Part shown: piece after piece, positions 55,401 through 58,400 of the stretch
How positions within the stretch are numbered: position 1 is the first letter of the stretch
Layout of the letters: every line of letters begins with the position of its first letter
DNA from: Mytilus californianus
Taxonomy: Eukaryota > Mollusca > Bivalvia > Mytilida > Mytilidae
Assembly: GCF_021869535.1 (NCBI RefSeq)
Contig: NW_026262734.1
Location: 71,416,839 to 71,480,838 of the forward strand
Length of the DNA: 64,000 nucleotides
Direction: 5' to 3'
Made by a program: the position numbers and the translations under genes
The notes under the pieces: model-generated
Told to the model about the DNA's origin: nothing
Database searches by the model: none
The model's input: only the letters and a program-made list of their open reading frames with translations

Positions 55401-58400
55401 CTTTTATTTTGGTGGATAATTACTCATCTATTGAGGTGCTCCTGTATTGGAGGAAGATTCTCAATACAGTTACAGAAAGAATGAAAACTGTCGTTTCTCT
55501 CCCCAATCTCATGTATCCCCATTGTTTACCGTGACAGTTGACCTACAAATTAAAGCATTGATGTTGGAATCATCTACAGCAAACATAATTATGTTTAAAT
55601 AAACAAATACCGATTTTAAAATCGTACACGAATTCTGTGAATGATTTTAATAATGAATAAAGGATATCCCTTCTTCTACGGAGTGTGGAATTCCAACCAT
55701 GACGTCACTAGGTTGGATATATTTAGAATATTTCGTAATAATGATTTTTCCGATTGTAAAAGAAACGTAAATAGTGTAAGGGAGAGCTCAAGATACGATA
55801 ATTTCACGAGAAACAGAAGGGAAATGTGTAAAAAGTGTTTAAAGTCAATCTGTTCATTTGTGTGTCTCCTTCTCATCAATTCAGTATGAAATTTTGAGGT
55901 GTTTTCCCAACTATAAAAACAAAATGATTGACGTGAGAAGCTTGGAAGTCTAGCCAACCAAATAGGGAATTGACGGCTTGAAGCCGTCTTTCCCCAAAAA
56001 TGATCAGCAGAACAAGATCTACACATAATTTTTCAAAGCTGAATAGTGAATTATTCATTTTCAATTTTGACTCCTTATATTAGTAATTGCCCTTGATTGA
56101 CGATTTATACCCATTTATGAGTTTTTTGGCTGAAACTATGGTAGATAGAAACTCAATAGCAGAAATGATAACCAGGACAATTTTTAGTAGTAAGTCAACA
56201 TGATCGAAATCGTCAGTTGACTCCTTATAGGAGTTATTGCCCTTGACTAGACTCTTTCTACCCATCTTTGTTGTGTTTTTTTTAAACTATAGTAGACAAA
56301 AACTGTAAATAACAAATAAAAATGATAACCAGGACAAAATCTACAAATGAGCCAATATAACTGAAATCATCAGGTGACTCATTATATGACAATAATGATT
56401 TTACCCATTTTTTAGCTCACCTGACCCATAGGGCAAGTGAGTTTTTTTTCTTCACTTGGTGTCCATCGTTGTCCTCTGTTTACTTTTACAAAAATCTTCT
56501 CTAACTCCTGGGCGAAATTTAACCAAACTTGGCCACAATCATCACTGGGGTATCTATAGTTTTAAAAATGTGTCCAATGACCTCCCCTGCCAATCGACAT
56601 GACAGACATGGCTAAGAATAAAACATAGGGGTAAACAAGTTTTGTAGATTATCTTGAAAAGAGCTGTAAATAGAAAATCTGAAAGGGCAAAAATGTTCAG
56701 AATGTTGAGATCTACCTACTGTCCATTTAAGTAAAAAAAAACTGCCAAGATTACTTCCCATAGGAGTTATTGCCCTTAAATGACGAATTTTACCAATTTT
56801 TTTCCATTTTTGCCCATTTTCTTAAAAAACTGTAATAGATATTAAAATAGAAATAGCAAATAGCAAAAATTATCAGCAAGTCAAGATCTACAAATAAGTC
56901 AAGCTGAAATCTTCAGACGACTCCTTATTGGAGTTTTTGCCTTTTATTGTAACCCTTACCGTGCGGGGGGCGTAATATTGTGGCCTTTTCCCAAAACACC
57001 GTGTTTTTTTTTTATTCAATGGCTCTACATACTTTTAGAGGTCAACTGTATGATATTAATTTCGAAATTGATTCATCATCAGTTCCCTCAACCTATTGCT
57101 ATTTATTGCCATGTTTCTCAGGTTTAAGGTGCTATTTGAGCCCAAAAACCAATGTCAAAAATTGAAATCGGATAATACTGGTTTTTGTCTCACCTGGCAA
57201 GACATAGGTGTTGCTTTTCCAGCAACGGCAGCGTCATCGGGGTCAACAATTGTTAAGTTTTCTGCTTAAGTCAGTTTGATATGAATTTCTTGTGAGAGAT
57301 CAATGATATTTCTATAAAGTTGCATTACTATCTGGACATATCAGCTTGACGACTATTTAAAGGCCCTTCCCCCTTGGTCATGGTCCAGTGACTGAATTAA
57401 TTAGAAATTTCCAATGTTAAGTTTCTGCCTCAGTCAGTTTGATAGGAACTACCTGTGATAGACCAATGAAATTTTCTATAAAGTTGCATTACTCTCAGTA
57501 CATATCTGTTTGATAACTATTTCAAGGCCCTGCACCCGTAGGTCATGTATAGTGACTTTGAATTAATTAGCAATGTTGCTGTCCATCAGATTGTCTTTTT
57601 CTGAATTTTCGGCCAACAAGCGAGACATATCTCTGTGACAACAGTTTATTCTGGAGCGGTGGGCTTCAATTTGGTGTCTTGTCACACGCAGTACAGAGGC
57701 CTAAAACTATAGTGTTAACCGTAGGACATTCAACTACTGATTGAGTTTATTATTGAAATACGCTTAGGGCACAACTACTTCTGGGTGCAGGTCCAGTTGA
57801 AGCCCAAAATTTATTCTGGATTTTTGGTGAAAAAGTATTCAGTGGGTGCCATTCTACATGCAGACTACACTGAGATACATTTATCAGCATCCCTTCAGTT
57901 TTCCAGGTCGAGATATAGGACGAAAAATCATCAAATTGACGCTTTTCGCACCAGATGACCAACTTTGGGGCAGCATTTCGCTCATCCACTCCTCCTTCCT
58001 TGCCACAACTACCCCGCCCCCTAATACCTATATTAGATTTATTGACAAAAATAATCAGCGAGAAAAGATGTATAGATAAGTCAAATTTTGACAAAATCAT
58101 TTATAGACTCTTTATAAGAGATAAGAGTGATTGCACTTATATGACAATTTTGTTTATCTTTTTTTGTGTTTTGGGCAAAAACTAAACAAGATAGAGAAAA
58201 ACTGTAAACAAAAAAAATGATTAGCAATACATGATCACCAAAAAATGATTTTTGTAATGAATTCTATTTTATTTAACAAATTGAGAGTGACCATTGTTGG
58301 ATGCACAAAGACCTAGGTGATTGACACAGGCCTTTTAGAGACTTTAGTTGTTGTTTTGCTGGAGCTGTAGTAGATAGAGAGAAATTGTTAATTTATAGCA

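Noticed and set aside
55641-56026. Overlapping open frames on both strands (82 and 116 codons)
   Set aside because: They overlap antisense, have no recognisable domain, and the minus-strand one runs into repeat hairpin sequence.
57750-58100. 116-codon minus-strand frame near the family A interruption
   Set aside because: No recognisable family and overlapped by two plus-strand frames; the segment may be part of an insert but coding cannot be supported.
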